DNA of 64,000 nt from Porticoccaceae bacterium (GCA_021773435.1 JAJFKC010000020.1:172771-236770), one strand, 5' to 3'; shown: positions 1 through 10,519, numbered from the stretch's first letter. Notes: generated from the letters alone by a model not told the origin. Made by a program: numbers and translations.

Positions 1-2758
1 GGGTTCCGCTGGCAATGATTTGACCGCCACCACTGCCACCCTCGGGGCCGAGATCAACGACCCAGTCGGCGGTTTTGATCACGTCGAGATTGTGCTCGAT
101 AACCACCACGGTGTTGCCATTATCACGAAAGCGATGCAATACCGCGAGTAGTTGTTTGATGTCCTGAAAATGTAATCCAGTGGTCGGCTCATCAAGAATA
201 TAGAGGGTTTTGCCGGTATCTCTTTTCGACAGCTCCTTAGAGAGTTTGACGCGTTGGGCCTCGCCACCCGACAGGGTGGTCGCTGATTGACCCAATTTGA
301 TATACGACAGCCCGACGTCCATCAGCGTTTGTAATTTCGTCGCAATGGTGGGGATAGCATCAAAAAATTCCCGAGCAATTTCGATGGTCATCTCCAGCAC
401 TTCGTGAATATTTTTGCCTTTGTAATGAATCTCCAGAGTCTCGCGGTTATAGCGGCTGCTGTTGCAGGTATCACAGGTTACGTAGATGTCAGGTAAAAAG
501 TGCATTTCGACCTTCTTCACGCCGTCACCCTGGCAGGCTTCGCAACGCCCACCCTTGACGTTAAAGCTGAATCGACCCGGTTTATAACCCCGCGAACGTG
601 CTTCCTGAGTACCGGCAAACAGTTCTCGCACCGGGGTGAATATGCCGGTGTAGGTGGCAGGGTTGGAGCGGGGTGTACGACCAATGGGACTCTGGTCAAT
701 ATCGACACATTTGTCGAGGTGTTGCAGGCCGTCGATGTTTTTGTGAGGTGCAGCTTTTAAAGTGCTGGCTTTGTTCAGCACAGTTGCGGCCAGGGGATAC
801 AGGGTTTCGTTGATCAAGGTCGATTTGCCCGAGCCGGAGACGCCAGTGATGCAAGTGAACAGGCCGATAGGGATGGCTAAATCAACGCTTTGCAAATTAT
901 TGCCGCCGGCACCATCGAGCTGCAACATCTTTTCAGGATTCGCGGGTATGCGCTTGTTGGGCAGGGCGATGGATTTTCGGCCCGCCAGATAATCGCCAGT
1001 CAAGGACTTTGGCTCAGCGGTAATATCGTCAAATTTGCCCTGGGCGATGATTTCGCCACCGTGAACACCGGCCCCGGGGCCGATATCGATAATATAGTCC
1101 GCTGCCCGAATGGCTTCTTCATCATGCTCAACGACAATCACGGTGTTGCCCAGGTCACGCAGGCGATTCAAGGTGTTGAGTAAGCGTTCGTTGTCGCGCT
1201 GGTGCAGGCCAATGGAGGGTTCATCGAGAATATACATTACGCCGACAAGACCGGCGCCGATCTGGCTGGCCAGCCGGATTCGCTGAGCTTCACCACCCGA
1301 CAGCGTTTCTGCACTGCGATCCAGCGTCAAATAATTTAGACCGACATCGACAAGGAAAACCAGACGATCACGGATTTCCTTGAGTATTTTATCGGCAATC
1401 TCGCCCTTTTGACCGGGTAAGGCAAAGTGCTGGTAATAATCGCACAGCTTACCAACAGACTGCGCGGTGATGCTGGGCAGAGTGGTTTCATCGACAAATA
1501 CATGGCGCGCGGCCTTGTTCAAGCGCTGGCCCTCGCACTCAGGGCAGAGCTGTGTATCGAGATATTTGGCAAGATCTTCGTGCACCGACTGGGATTCGGT
1601 GTCACGAAAGCGGCGCTCCATATTGGGAATAATGCCTTCAAATCGATGGGTTCGCTTGTAGACGGTGCCGCGATCATTGACGTAGTTAAAGGTGATTTCT
1701 TCGCCGTCACTGCCAAACAGAATTTTTTGCTGGTGCTGTGGCTTGAGCTGTTCGAAAGGGGTATCAATATTAAAGCCATAGTGGTCAGCGAGAGAGGTCA
1801 GCATATTGAAATAGAACAAGTTGCGACGATCCCAGCCCCGAATAGCGCCTTCAGATAACGTCGCTTCGGGATGCAGGACAATCCGATCCACGTCAAAGAA
1901 TTGTTTAACGCCCAGGCCGTCGCACCCGGGACACGCCCCGGACGGGTTGTTAAAGGAAAACACCCGGGGTTCCAGCTCATTAATGCTGTAATTGCAGACC
2001 GGGCAGGCAAAGCGCGCAGAAAACACCAGGTCGGGTTGATCGTCCTCGACAAAGTTAATCAGTACTAGCCCCTCTGACAGAGCCAGTGCGGTCTCTACGG
2101 ATTCAGATAGACGTAGCGCCAGATCAGCGCGTACCTTGATACGATCAACCACGACTTCAATGGTGTGCTTTTTGTTTTTCTCCAGTTTGGGTAACTCATC
2201 CAATTCATAGACGCGATCATTGACTCGGCAGCGAATAAACCCCTGAGCACGCAATTGCTCAAAGATATGTAAATGCTCTCCTTTGCGCTCTCGTATCAGC
2301 GGCGCTAACAGCAACAGCCGTGTGTCGTCGCCTAGAGCAATTATTTGGTCGACCATTTGCGTCACAGTTTGGGCTTCTAGTGGTTCATTGTGATCAGGGC
2401 AGCGGGGTTCGCCCACCCGTGCAAAAAGCAGGCGCAGATAATCATAGATTTCGGTAATCGTGCCCACCGTCGAGCGAGGGTTATGGGATGTGGATTTTTG
2501 CTCGATAGAAATCGCCGGCGACAAACCTTCTATATGGTCAATGTCGGGTTTTTCCATCATCGACAAAAATTGCCTGGCATAGGCCGACAGAGACTCTACA
2601 TAGCGACGTTGGCCCTCGGCATAAAGGGTATCGAATGCTAGCGAAGATTTACCCGAGCCGGATAAGCCGGTGATCACAATAAGCTTGTCGCGCGGCAAGT
2701 CCAGGTCAATGTTCTTTAGATTATGCGTACGTGCGCCGCGAAGCTGGATGGATTTCAT
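1..2758 (-). CDS. uvrA: Excinuclease ABC subunit A (UvrA), 3' end outside the window
   Basis: Damage-recognition ATPase of nucleotide excision repair; it loads UvrB onto distorted DNA. The minus-strand frame is open from an ATG at 2758 to the window edge (919 codons; the family is about 940). The start reads [20 protein letters not shown], followed by the first Walker A (GLSGSGKSS), zinc-binding cysteine pairs, a second ATP-binding half with LSGGEAQR and LDEPTTGLH, and near the edge DLGPEGG. Both ends are in the same frame and no frameshift was seen. In many gammaproteobacteria uvrA lies next to and divergent from ssb; here ssb is about 18.8 kb away beyond a polysaccharide island. I found no convincing LexA box in the 205 bp upstream. 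The identification is firm; only the last 20 or so residues are missing. Confidence 0.97.
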   Translation of the reverse strand, partial: MKSIQLRGARTHNLKNIDLDLPRDKLIVITGLSGSGKSSLAFDTLYAEGQRRYVESLSAYARQFLSMMEKPDIDHIEGLSPAISIEQKSTSHNPRSTVGTITEIYDYLRLLFARVGEPRCPDHNEPLEAQTVTQMVDQIIALGDDTRLLLLAPLIRERKGEHLHIFEQLRAQGFIRCRVNDRVYELDELPKLEKNKKHTIEVVVDRIKVRADLALRLSESVETALALSEGLVLINFVEDDQPDLVFSARFACPVCNYSINELEPRVFSFNNPSGACPGCDGLGVKQFFDVDRIVLHPEATLSEGAIRGWDRRNLFYFNMLTSLADHYGFNIDTPFEQLKPQHQQKILFGSDGEEITFNYVNDRGTVYKRTHRFEGIIPNMERRFRDTESQSVHEDLAKYLDTQLCPECEGQRLNKAARHVFVDETTLPSITAQSVGKLCDYYQHFALPGQKGEIADKILKEIRDRLVFLVDVGLNYLTLDRSAETLSGGEAQRIRLASQIGAGLVGVMYILDEPSIGLHQRDNERLLNTLNRLRDLGNTVIVVEHDEEAIRAADYIIDIGPGAGVHGGEIIAQGKFDDITAEPKSLTGDYLAGRKSIALPNKRIPANPEKMLQLDGAGGNNLQSVDLAIPIGLFTCITGVSGSGKSTLINETLYPLAATVLNKASTLKAAPHKNIDGLQHLDKCVDIDQSPIGRTPRSNPATYTGIFTPVRELFAGTQEARSRGYKPGRFSFNVKGGRCEACQGDGVKKVEMHFLPDIYVTCDTCNSSRYNRETLEIHYKGKNIHEVLEMTIEIAREFFDAIPTIATKLQTLMDVGLSYIKLGQSATTLSGGEAQRVKLSKELSKRDTGKTLYILDEPTTGLHFQDIKQLLAVLHRFRDNGNTVVVIEHNLDVIKTADWVVDLGPEGGSGGGQIIASGT

Positions 2759-2963
2759 GGGCTGGAACTAGTCTGCGGGCTAACCAGAAATTATAGTTTC
2801 TTTGCTGTGGGTACGACAAGCAAAGACATGCTTTTAAAGACTTAATTCTGACGCTTTTAAAGGGATTAACTAATATGCGTCGCTGGTGCTTAGGTGTTAG
2901 TCCAACAAATGATGGCTCGGTGGCGCAGCGTTAGTGGCTAACAAATACGTTCAACAAACGAGT

Positions 2964-4379
2964 TCAATAAGCATTTTTGCCAGTGATGATAGCAAAGGGG
3001 GTTAATGCCATTATTTTGATATCAAGCCAGATAGACCAGTTATTTAGATATTCCATATCATATTTAAAGCGCTTTTCCATTTTCTCTCTGGTTTTCGTTT
3101 CGCCTCGGTAACCGTTGATCTGAGCGAGGCCTGTTATACCTGGCTTTACTTTATGACGCTGCATATAACCCCATATCGAACCGCGGTACTCTTCATTGTG
3201 TGCCACTGCGTGGGGTCTTGGGCCAACAACGGACATATGCCCGGTGAGGACATTGAAAAACTGGGGTAACTCGTCCAATGACGAGCGGCGAAGAAATTTC
3301 CCGATGCGGGTTACGCGCTTGTCACCGTTGCAGGCTTGTCTAAATCGCGAATCTTTGCCGGTGATCTCCATGCTCCTGAACTTCCAGATTGTAATCTCCT
3401 GTCCATTCAAGCCATGCCGTCGCTGCCTATATATTACAGAACCCTTAGAATCGATTTTGATTGCCAGAGCAATCAGCGCCATGATGGGCGCGGTTATAAC
3501 GATAGAGACAAATGCAACGATCAGGTCTTCACATCGTTTTAGTCCTGCGCTTGATCCCAGCATGGGCGTTTCAACTACGCTGACCGTAGGCGTATCACCG
3601 ATGGTAATCCATCGCCCTTGAGCAAGCCCGTAAAGGTCAAAATCCGGCACCAGGAAGGTTGATACCGTCGAATCGGAGAGCATCTCGAGAATTTCGTCGA
3701 TTTGCTGGTGCTGGCTTGCCGGTAGAGCAATATAAACAATATCGACCCCGCCGTGGTCTTTCAGTTCATAAAGCGTGTCTAGCCCACCTAACCATTCCAG
3801 GTTCTCGTCGTCTTTCCGACAGCAGTCACCGGCTGGATTATTTTCTGTGATAAATCCCAGGAAATTCAACCCAATCCAGCTCATGTCCTGGATATTGCTG
3901 GCTAAACGCTGGGCTGTTTTTCCGGTGCCGATAATCGCCACGCTGCGAGTGTTGTAGCCCAGCCTGCGGCCGAAATTTAGCCCTGATTTTAGCAGTGCAC
4001 GCCACAATATTAAGGATAGAGGAGCGCCCAGGAACCAGAGGCCCAAAACCACGCGTGAATAGCCGTGGGTTATCTTGAATATATAACCCACAAACAACAG
4101 CCCAGTGATTGCACTGAACCAGGAATAAAGTAAAGGTGAAATCTCGTGGCTGACTCGACGATAGCGCGAAGATAGATAGAGGTTATTAATTTTTGCGGCA
4201 ACATAAAAAAGTGCCACGCCGCTGATCGCTACAAGAGTGTACTTTTCCTCCCACACTTCAAGATAAAGCCAGCACGCAAGTACCAGAGATAATATTATGA
4301 GCACACCGTCAACAGCGTGTTTGAGGATATTAAGCTCTGATTCGTAAGGGCGGATGTGACCGCCAATAGTTTCGTCCAT
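2964..4379 (-). CDS. wcaJ: Undecaprenyl-phosphate hexose-1-phosphate transferase (WcaJ/WbaP-like)
   Basis: Polyprenyl-phosphate sugar-1-phosphate transferase, predicted to start a glycan by moving hexose-1-phosphate (probably glucose) from its UDP form onto undecaprenyl phosphate at the inner membrane. The 471-residue protein has several N-terminal membrane segments, a nucleotide-binding-like central domain (VAIIGTGKTAQRLA), one more hydrophobic segment near residue 285, and the C-terminal catalytic domain with FRSM, SLDELPQFFNVL, SVVGPRPH and KPGITGLAQ. Length and order match WcaJ. It is transcribed toward uvrA and is divergent from the exporter genes starting at 4911, so it marks one side of the island. 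Sugar specificity cannot be read from the sequence. Confidence 0.92.
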   Translation of the reverse strand: MDETIGGHIRPYESELNILKHAVDGVLIILSLVLACWLYLEVWEEKYTLVAISGVALFYVAAKINNLYLSSRYRRVSHEISPLLYSWFSAITGLLFVGYIFKITHGYSRVVLGLWFLGAPLSLILWRALLKSGLNFGRRLGYNTRSVAIIGTGKTAQRLASNIQDMSWIGLNFLGFITENNPAGDCCRKDDENLEWLGGLDTLYELKDHGGVDIVYIALPASQHQQIDEILEMLSDSTVSTFLVPDFDLYGLAQGRWITIGDTPTVSVVETPMLGSSAGLKRCEDLIVAFVSIVITAPIMALIALAIKIDSKGSVIYRQRRHGLNGQEITIWKFRSMEITGKDSRFRQACNGDKRVTRIGKFLRRSSLDELPQFFNVLTGHMSVVGPRPHAVAHNEEYRGSIWGYMQRHKVKPGITGLAQINGYRGETKTREKMEKRFKYDMEYLNNWSIWLDIKIMALTPFAIITGKNAY

Positions 4380-4910
4380 GGTTTGATTTGTCTTCTGGCA
4401 GCGATGACCATAATTAAATAAAGAACATTTATTGACCTGTTCTTGCTCCGTTTATCGTACCGACAAACAGCTTGCTTGTCATCGTTGTGGTGCTGATGTT
4501 GCCTTGCTCAGGGAAGAAAACTCGATAGCTGACGCAGGTACCATCAAGACGATACGCCGACCGGAGCTATTGATCTTTCCGAAGTAACTGCTCAAATACC
4601 GGTTATTACACAATGCAGTTGATCGGAATTGATTGCCGAATGAACACGTGGTATCTCTCATTTAAGTGCCAGGGGAAATCCACACGGCATGGTTTTGGTG
4701 GTGCTATAATCGCCCGCTGCGAAAACCTCAACATACGGACAAGTCAAGGCTAGTGCGAGTGTTATCAATAACAACAAAAGATTATTCCCCACCAGTGCCG
4801 CGTGTCAAAAATTCACAAATCGATTCAAACTCTCTTCCTCCCCACCTTGGGTTAATCATGCTGCTTTGGCATCAAGCAATAAAGCTGTGTATTGAGTGGG
4901 TGATTGAAGC
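4380..4910. other. Divergent intergenic region between wcaJ and wzm
   Basis: This 531-bp stretch holds no convincing gene. Two short frames (minus 4479-4661, plus 4666-4914) have no family resemblance and poor start contexts. The region should carry the promoters of both wcaJ and the exporter operon. One good extended -10 element lies at 4702-4710. I did not find a JUMPstart/ops element. Confidence 0.5.
4702..4710 (+). promoter_or_regulatory. Extended -10 promoter element upstream of the exporter operon
   Basis: TGCTATAAT is a perfect extended -10 (TGn plus consensus TATAAT). The -35 position (about 4682-4687) is poor, as is tolerated with an extended -10. It would give a 5' leader of roughly 195 nt before wzm at 4911. 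It is a prediction from motif only. Confidence 0.4.
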
Positions 4911-5744
4911 ATGATCAATCCACATGCAGCTCAACCCACCTCTTTGGGTTCTTTAGTTAAAAGCCTGGTTTCGCATCGACAGCTTATTCTGCAGATGGTT
5001 AAGCGAGAAGTCGTTGGACGCTATAAGGGTTCCTTCCTGGGGCTGATATGGTCATTCATCAATCCAGTGCTTATGCTGGCTGTCTACACTTTTGTTTTTG
5101 CCATTGTATTTAAGGCTAAATGGGGAGTAGGTGGCGAAGACAGCAAAACCCAGTTTGCCGTTGTGCTGTTTGTGGGTCTAATAGTCCACTCTCTGTTTGC
5201 TGAAGTGCTCAACCGGGCTCCCGGTTTAATTCTTGCCAACACTAGTTATGTCAAGAAAGTGGTATTCCCGTTGGAGATACTGCCAGTTATTACCCTGGGC
5301 GCAGCCTTATTCCACAGTCTTATTAGTCTGGGTGTACTGCTGTCAGCCTTTGTGCTCTTTAATGGTTTTGTGCATTGGACTGCGGTGTTTATTCCTCTGA
5401 TTCTTCTGCCGTTGGTCATCCTCACCCTTGGCCTCGCCTGGATGTTGGCTTCCCTCGGCGTTTTTCTGCGCGATGTAGGGCAGACCATTGGCATCATCAC
5501 AACGGTCATGCTGTTTCTTGCTCCGGTTTTTTTCCCGGTAACGGCACTTCCGGAAAAGCTTCGTCCGTGGATTATGGCTAATCCATTGACATTTATTATC
5601 GAGCAGGCGCGGGAGGTGCTTATCTGGGGGCACCTGCCAAACTGGGTCGGTTTGGGTATTTACACTGCAGCGGCAACAGCCGTGGCGTGGGCAGGCTATG
5701 CCTGGTTCCAGAAAACCAGAAAAGGCTTTGCTGATGTCCTCTGA
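4911..5744 (+). CDS. wzm: Polysaccharide ABC transporter permease (Wzm family)
   Basis: Membrane subunit of an ABC-2-type exporter that moves lipid-linked polysaccharide across the inner membrane. The 277-residue protein starts with a cytosolic amphipathic stretch (KREVVGRYKGSFLGLIWSF, typical of Wzm/TagG permeases) and has about six membrane helices. The start ATG at 4911 is the first base after the intergenic region. The gene overlaps the ATPase gene by 11 bp, so the two are translationally coupled and form the exporter. This places the cluster in the ABC-transporter-dependent rather than the Wzx/Wzy class; no flippase or polymerase was seen. Confidence 0.93.
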   Translation: MINPHAAQPTSLGSLVKSLVSHRQLILQMVKREVVGRYKGSFLGLIWSFINPVLMLAVYTFVFAIVFKAKWGVGGEDSKTQFAVVLFVGLIVHSLFAEVLNRAPGLILANTSYVKKVVFPLEILPVITLGAALFHSLISLGVLLSAFVLFNGFVHWTAVFIPLILLPLVILTLGLAWMLASLGVFLRDVGQTIGIITTVMLFLAPVFFPVTALPEKLRPWIMANPLTFIIEQAREVLIWGHLPNWVGLGIYTAAATAVAWAGYAWFQKTRKGFADVL

Positions 5745-7116
5745 TCCGGCTTTTTCTGATGATGTGGCCATTCGCGTACAAGGGCTGAGCAAGTGCTACC
5801 AGATCTACGATAACCCTCGTGATCGTCTCAAACAGTTTATTATGCCTCGACTGCTGCGTCTGATCGGGCGGCCTGCTGGGCAATATTTTCGTGAATTCTG
5901 GGCGCTAAAAAATATTTCGTTCGAGGTCAAAAAAGGCGAATCAGTTGGCATCATAGGTCGCAACGGTAGTGGTAAGTCCACCTTGCTGCAAATGATTTGT
6001 GGCACGCTTCACCCCACTAGCGGCAGTATTCAAACCAATGGTCGTATCGCCGCTCTGCTTGAACTCGGTTCTGGTTTCAACCCCGAATTTACCGGGCGCG
6101 ATAATGTTTATATGAATGCCGCTGTGCTTGGCTTGAGCAAAGAAGAAATCGATGCGCGCTTTGACGACATAATCGCTTTTGCGGACATTGGCCAATTCAT
6201 TGAGCAGCCTGTTAAGACCTACTCTAGCGGAATGTATGTTCGCCTTGCCTTTGCGGTCATTGCCCATGTGGATGCTGACATACTAGTGGTTGATGAAGCG
6301 CTGTCAGTCGGCGATGCGGTGTTTACACAGAAATGCATGCGTTTCATCCGCAGCTTTCAGGAAAATGGGTCTCTGATCTTTGTCAGCCACGATGCCGCAT
6401 CGGTGCAGAATCTCTGCAGGTCAGGTGTCTGGCTTAAAAATGGTGAGCTTGAACAGGTCGGTACGGCAAAGAGTGTCTCGGAAGCGTATTTGCAGTACAC
6501 ACTGCAGGAAATCTATGGTGATGAGTCAAAGCTAACTTCGACAATTTCTGCTGCTATCGGCGATGAACCATGTACTGAGGAACCCGTTCCAGATGCGGAG
6601 GCTCCGCCGACAATTGACTATGGTGCTGTTGCTTCTATGCGGGACAACATCGATGCAGCCAGTGGCTGGGAAACCGGTAGGGCGGAGATGCTTTCCGTTT
6701 CACTTGAGCACTTGTCTCAGGGTAAAGAAGGCATATTCGAAGGTGGTGAACGCGTGTGCATGCGCTTGCGTGCGATAGCCCGTGAGCCGTTGCAAAAACC
6801 GATCCTTGGTTTTGTGTTTCGCGACCGCCTGGGGCAGGACTTGTTTGGAGAAAATACATTACCCTTTACTGATCTCGTACCCACTCCAGTTGGGGCGGGT
6901 GAAACGTTCGAGGGTACTTTTGAGTTCAGGTTGCCCATTCTACCCGATGGGCAATATGCAGTGATGGCCTCCGTCGCTGGTGGTGAGCTTTATGATAATG
7001 AGCAGCACCACTGGATGAACAATGCGCTGATTGTCACTGTGTCCTCCAGCAAAGTCCGGTTTGGACTAGTAGGTATTCCGTTCGAGCGGGTGAAATTAGA
7101 GCTAATTCATGAGTAA
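5734..7116 (+). CDS. wzt: Polysaccharide ABC transporter ATP-binding protein with C-terminal glycan-binding domain (Wzt family)
   Basis: ATPase subunit paired with Wzm. Residues about 1-250 form the nucleotide-binding domain: Walker A GRNGSGKST, signature YSSGMYVRLAFAV, Walker B LVVDEALSVGD and the switch His in FVSHDAAS. After an acidic linker, residues about 300-460 form an extra beta-rich domain of the Wzt C-terminal type, which in Escherichia coli O9a binds the modified non-reducing end of the chain. I chose the ATG at 5734; an in-frame ATG at 5698 would lie deep inside wzm. It overlaps the next gene by 8 bp. The extra domain suggests export of finished, end-capped chains, which fits the methyltransferase in the next gene. 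Confidence 0.92.
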   Translation: MSSDPAFSDDVAIRVQGLSKCYQIYDNPRDRLKQFIMPRLLRLIGRPAGQYFREFWALKNISFEVKKGESVGIIGRNGSGKSTLLQMICGTLHPTSGSIQTNGRIAALLELGSGFNPEFTGRDNVYMNAAVLGLSKEEIDARFDDIIAFADIGQFIEQPVKTYSSGMYVRLAFAVIAHVDADILVVDEALSVGDAVFTQKCMRFIRSFQENGSLIFVSHDAASVQNLCRSGVWLKNGELEQVGTAKSVSEAYLQYTLQEIYGDESKLTSTISAAIGDEPCTEEPVPDAEAPPTIDYGAVASMRDNIDAASGWETGRAEMLSVSLEHLSQGKEGIFEGGERVCMRLRAIAREPLQKPILGFVFRDRLGQDLFGENTLPFTDLVPTPVGAGETFEGTFEFRLPILPDGQYAVMASVAGGELYDNEQHHWMNNALIVTVSSSKVRFGLVGIPFERVKLELIHE

Positions 7117-10100
7117 AAAGACGCTTCATCAGCTGTATGCTGAGCAGACTGGCAAGGTTTCCGATAAGTGGTCGTTGTATTTAGCTGAGTACGAGCGGTT
7201 GCTTGATGGTTGGCGCGACAAGCCAGTACGCTTGTTAGAAATCGGCGTGCAGAATGGCGGCTCGCTCGATATCTGGTCAAAGTACTTTAGCAATGCATCA
7301 GCCGTGATTGGTTGTGATATCAATCACGGCTGCTCTCTTCTTAGCTATGACGACCCATGCATAAGTCTTATCGTTGGTGATGCTAATGCCGACGATGTAC
7401 GTGAACAGATCCTCCAGTGCTCACCGCAGCTCGATATCATCATTGATGATGGTTCCCACCTGTCGGGCGACATAATCAAGTCGTTTACACTGTATTTTCA
7501 GCATGTTGTGGATGGTGGTATTTATATTGCTGAAGATTTGCATTGTAGCTATTGGAGTGATTTCCAAGGTGGTTTGTTTGATCCCTACTCTTCGATTTCA
7601 TTCTTTAAGCGTCTTGCCGACATCATTAACTATGAGCATTGGGGTATAGCTAAAGCGCGAGCAGATATTCTACGGGGTGTTTTTACGAAATATAATTGTG
7701 ATATTGATGTAGAAGTGCTGGCTCAAGTGCATTCCGTGGAATTCATTAATTCCATGTGTGTGGTGCGGAAAGCGCCAGCCGCCGACAACAACCTAGGCCG
7801 CCATGTTGTCTCAGGTTCAATGGAGTTAGTGGTTCAGGGGCATAAAGAGCTGCACGGTAGTCTACATGAGTTGGCTCCAAATCTGGAGTCTAGAAATCCG
7901 TGGGCTAATAGAGAGATACCACCCGATGAGTCGGTTCAACAGACAGAGCTGGCGCTTACCAATGCGTTCGAGCAGCTCGCCAGCCTTGGTCAGACTCTGG
8001 GTGAGAGAGAGAAGCAGGTTGCCGAATTCGGTCAGGCCATAAGTGCGCGTGAGGAACAGATTGACGAACTCAGCCAGAGCTTGGGTGAGCGTGAGGAATT
8101 GCTTGGCGAACACAGTCGGTTCCTGGTTGAGCGTGAGGAGCAGATTGCCGAACTCAGTAAGCTTATAGATGTCTACCGAAATTCAACTAGCTGGAAACTG
8201 ACTAAGCCTGCCCGATTCGTTGGGCAGAAGATCAGGCGGATCAAAAGAATTCTAGTTCTTTCTGGCGCGTTGCTTTCTAATTTTAAAAAGCTAATAAAGA
8301 TGGCTTTCAAATTAAGAAGCAAGAGGTTAGTTGATGTTGAGCGTTATGTTCAATTACTTCGGTCTGAAGAATATGTAACCCGGGTTTCAAGAGATCGAGG
8401 GTTATCACCCGAGTTTTTGAGGGCATTGATCGTTTTGTGGGACGTATTTCTGCGAATTAAGCAGTGGTGGTTGGCCAACAATTTACGTAGAGAATATACA
8501 GAACGTGTGACCGCTTTTTTTCACGGTGAAACTGAGGCATGGAGAAAAATTGCGCCTGGGCACTTTCGTATTAATATCGATAGTCCAAATAGATTTTTTA
8601 TGATAGTCGATGGCTCTTTTGTCATCTCTGGGTGGGGTGTTGATCTTGATACTTGCGCTGCCTTAAAAGTTAGAGCCCGGATTGGAAAAACTATATATCA
8701 ACCACACCTGAAGCAACGCGAAGATGTACAGCGGGTTTTTGCCTCAGTAAGCGAGCTTCCTCTTGATGTCGGCTTTGCAGTCGTGCCAATGCTTTCAATA
8801 GGCTTGCATAGGCTGTGGGTTGATGTAGAAGATCCCGATGGCACCTGGATTCCTGTTCATCGCACGTTATTGCTCCACAGGCCTAAATTTATATCTTGCC
8901 AACGAAAGAAGGGGGTATCGTACAAAGCGTGGACTCGTGAGGAGCGGAAGCGACTGGAAGCTGAGTTTCCCGATATCACACGACACATGGATGTAATGCT
9001 TTATAAGCCAATATTTACTGTCGTTGTTGATGTGAGGCAAGGCCTTGATGGCTGGGAGAAAACCTTACAGTCGATACGCAGGCAGATGTATCCATATTAT
9101 GATTTGCGTGTCCTTGTAAGTGCTGAGACAAGGCTGCCAGCCCTTCTGAAAAAGGATGCAAGACCTCTTCTTGATATGTCCCTTGCGGATGTTTCAGGGG
9201 ATTTCGTTGTCTTTATTGAAAGTGGTCAAGGTTTTTCTAGCAATGCACTTTATGAATTCGCTAATGCCATCAATCAGTACCCCGATCTCGATTTGATTTA
9301 TGGAGATCAAGATCATTGGAGTGCTATCGGGAAACGCTGTGATCCTTTCTACAAACCAGATTGGAGTCCTGATTATTTAGAGACTTTTAATTACATCGGA
9401 TTCCCTGCGTGTTTTCGAACCAAGGTTGCCCATGGTTGTTTTGACAGCACTCACTTATATGATCTTGCCCTTCGGGTCACGGAGCGCACCTCAAAAATTA
9501 TGCATGTGGCGAAAATTCTTGGGCACGAAGCTGAACGACAAATTGATGAAAAAACATTAGATGCTCAATCTGCACAGAATATTACTGCTCTCCAAGGGCG
9601 GCTCAAGCGAACTGGACGTTATGGTGTTGTTCGCGAACATGCGTTATATCGTGGGTGTTATGACATTCAGCTGGAACTTAAGCGCGAACCACTCGTTTCA
9701 ATAATCATCCCAACAGCAGGAAAAACGGTCACCACAGAAGGGCGCCAGATAGACCTCATTACGAATGTCGTAGACCAGATTCGAAACCAATCAACCTACA
9801 AAAATATTGAGATTATTGTAGTTGATAATGACGATTTGTCTGAGAGACAAAAGCAAGCACTGGTTGACTACGATTGTCAACGGCTTACCTATGCTGAGCC
9901 GGTATTTAATATTCCCAAGAAATTAAATCTTGGGGCAACAGTTGCCAATGGCGAGCTACTGTTGCTTATGAATGATGATATTGAAATTCTCGCGCCTACC
10001 TGGATAGAACGGATGGTCGAACATTTTGAGAAACCTCACGTTGGAGTCGTGGGCGCGAAGCTTCTCTATCCTGATGGTCGAACGCAGCATGTAGGGGTTG

Positions 10101-10519
10101 TTCATAACTCTGGGAATCCAGATCATGTAAGGCGTCTCTTTCCGGGGGATGAGGCAGGCTATTATTTTAGTACCTGTGGGGTACGCAACTTCATGGCAGT
10201 AACGGGCGCGGTCATGATGACTTTGTCGAATGTGTATCGCCAGGTTGGAGGGTATAGCGAAGAGCTTGCCATAAGTTACAATGACGCGGATTATTGTCTT
10301 AAAGTGCAGGAGGAAGGCCTTTGGAGTGTATATGCCCCCAAGGTTGAGTTGACGCACATGGAGTCACAGTCGCGTGTTGCCTCGGCGGACATATGTGAAG
10401 TTGTTTGGTACCAAAAACGTTGGGCCCATTGCGTTATCTCAGATCCATACTACAACGAACAGTTTTTTACGGTGGCTTCACCGACGTTCGTGCCACATGT
10501 TAATCAATGTATATTATGA
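7109..10519 (+). CDS. Methyltransferase / coiled-coil / tandem family-2 glycosyltransferase fusion
   Basis: A 1136-residue multidomain protein. Residues 1-215 resemble a SAM-dependent methyltransferase of the CmcI/rhamnosyl-methyltransferase type (LLEIGVQNGGSLDIWSKYF, IIDDGSHLS, IAEDLHCSYW). Residues about 275-355 are a predicted coiled coil containing four 14-residue repeats. Then follow the STSWKLTKPARF motif common in such fusions, a degenerate glycosyltransferase-like section (about 600-810, with DPFYKPDWSPDYLETFNYIG), and a clear C-terminal GT2 domain from about 860 (VSIIIPTAGK, MNDDIEIL, TGAVMM, YNDADYCLKV). It probably adds and caps sugars on the exported glycan in the cytoplasm. It overlaps wzt by 8 bp. 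The arrangement recalls WbdD, where a methyltransferase is tied to a coiled-coil ruler, but here no kinase domain is seen. Substrates are unknown. Confidence 0.82.
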   Translation: MSKKTLHQLYAEQTGKVSDKWSLYLAEYERLLDGWRDKPVRLLEIGVQNGGSLDIWSKYFSNASAVIGCDINHGCSLLSYDDPCISLIVGDANADDVREQILQCSPQLDIIIDDGSHLSGDIIKSFTLYFQHVVDGGIYIAEDLHCSYWSDFQGGLFDPYSSISFFKRLADIINYEHWGIAKARADILRGVFTKYNCDIDVEVLAQVHSVEFINSMCVVRKAPAADNNLGRHVVSGSMELVVQGHKELHGSLHELAPNLESRNPWANREIPPDESVQQTELALTNAFEQLASLGQTLGEREKQVAEFGQAISAREEQIDELSQSLGEREELLGEHSRFLVEREEQIAELSKLIDVYRNSTSWKLTKPARFVGQKIRRIKRILVLSGALLSNFKKLIKMAFKLRSKRLVDVERYVQLLRSEEYVTRVSRDRGLSPEFLRALIVLWDVFLRIKQWWLANNLRREYTERVTAFFHGETEAWRKIAPGHFRINIDSPNRFFMIVDGSFVISGWGVDLDTCAALKVRARIGKTIYQPHLKQREDVQRVFASVSELPLDVGFAVVPMLSIGLHRLWVDVEDPDGTWIPVHRTLLLHRPKFISCQRKKGVSYKAWTREERKRLEAEFPDITRHMDVMLYKPIFTVVVDVRQGLDGWEKTLQSIRRQMYPYYDLRVLVSAETRLPALLKKDARPLLDMSLADVSGDFVVFIESGQGFSSNALYEFANAINQYPDLDLIYGDQDHWSAIGKRCDPFYKPDWSPDYLETFNYIGFPACFRTKVAHGCFDSTHLYDLALRVTERTSKIMHVAKILGHEAERQIDEKTLDAQSAQNITALQGRLKRTGRYGVVREHALYRGCYDIQLELKREPLVSIIIPTAGKTVTTEGRQIDLITNVVDQIRNQSTYKNIEIIVVDNDDLSERQKQALVDYDCQRLTYAEPVFNIPKKLNLGATVANGELLLLMNDDIEILAPTWIERMVEHFEKPHVGVVGAKLLYPDGRTQHVGVVHNSGNPDHVRRLFPGDEAGYYFSTCGVRNFMAVTGAVMMTLSNVYRQVGGYSEELAISYNDADYCLKVQEEGLWSVYAPKVELTHMESQSRVASADICEVVWYQKRWAHCVISDPYYNEQFFTVASPTFVPHVNQCIL
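7997..8164 (+). repeat. Four in-frame 42-bp repeats encoding a 14-residue coiled-coil unit
   Basis: Four consecutive 42-bp units start at 7997, 8039, 8081 and 8123. They encode residues 297-352 of the fusion protein with the pattern L-x-x-R-E-x-Q-[IV]-x-E-[LF]-x-x-x. Two heptads per unit make a regular coiled coil. Because units are near identical in DNA, copy number could change by slippage or recombination without loss of frame. Confidence 0.85.

Noticed and set aside
1427..2641. Several open frames of 60-143 codons on the plus strand inside uvrA
   Set aside because: They are antisense shadows of a clearly coding uvrA frame.
2759..2963. A possible LexA operator upstream of uvrA (CTGT and ACAA half-sites near 2805)
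   Set aside because: Spacing is one base short and the second half-site is wrong; ssb likewise has no consensus box in its upstream 481 bp.
4479..4914. Two open frames of 60 and 82 codons in the wcaJ-wzm spacer
   Set aside because: No recognisable family, weak start contexts, and the plus frame runs across the extended -10 promoter element and into the wzm start.
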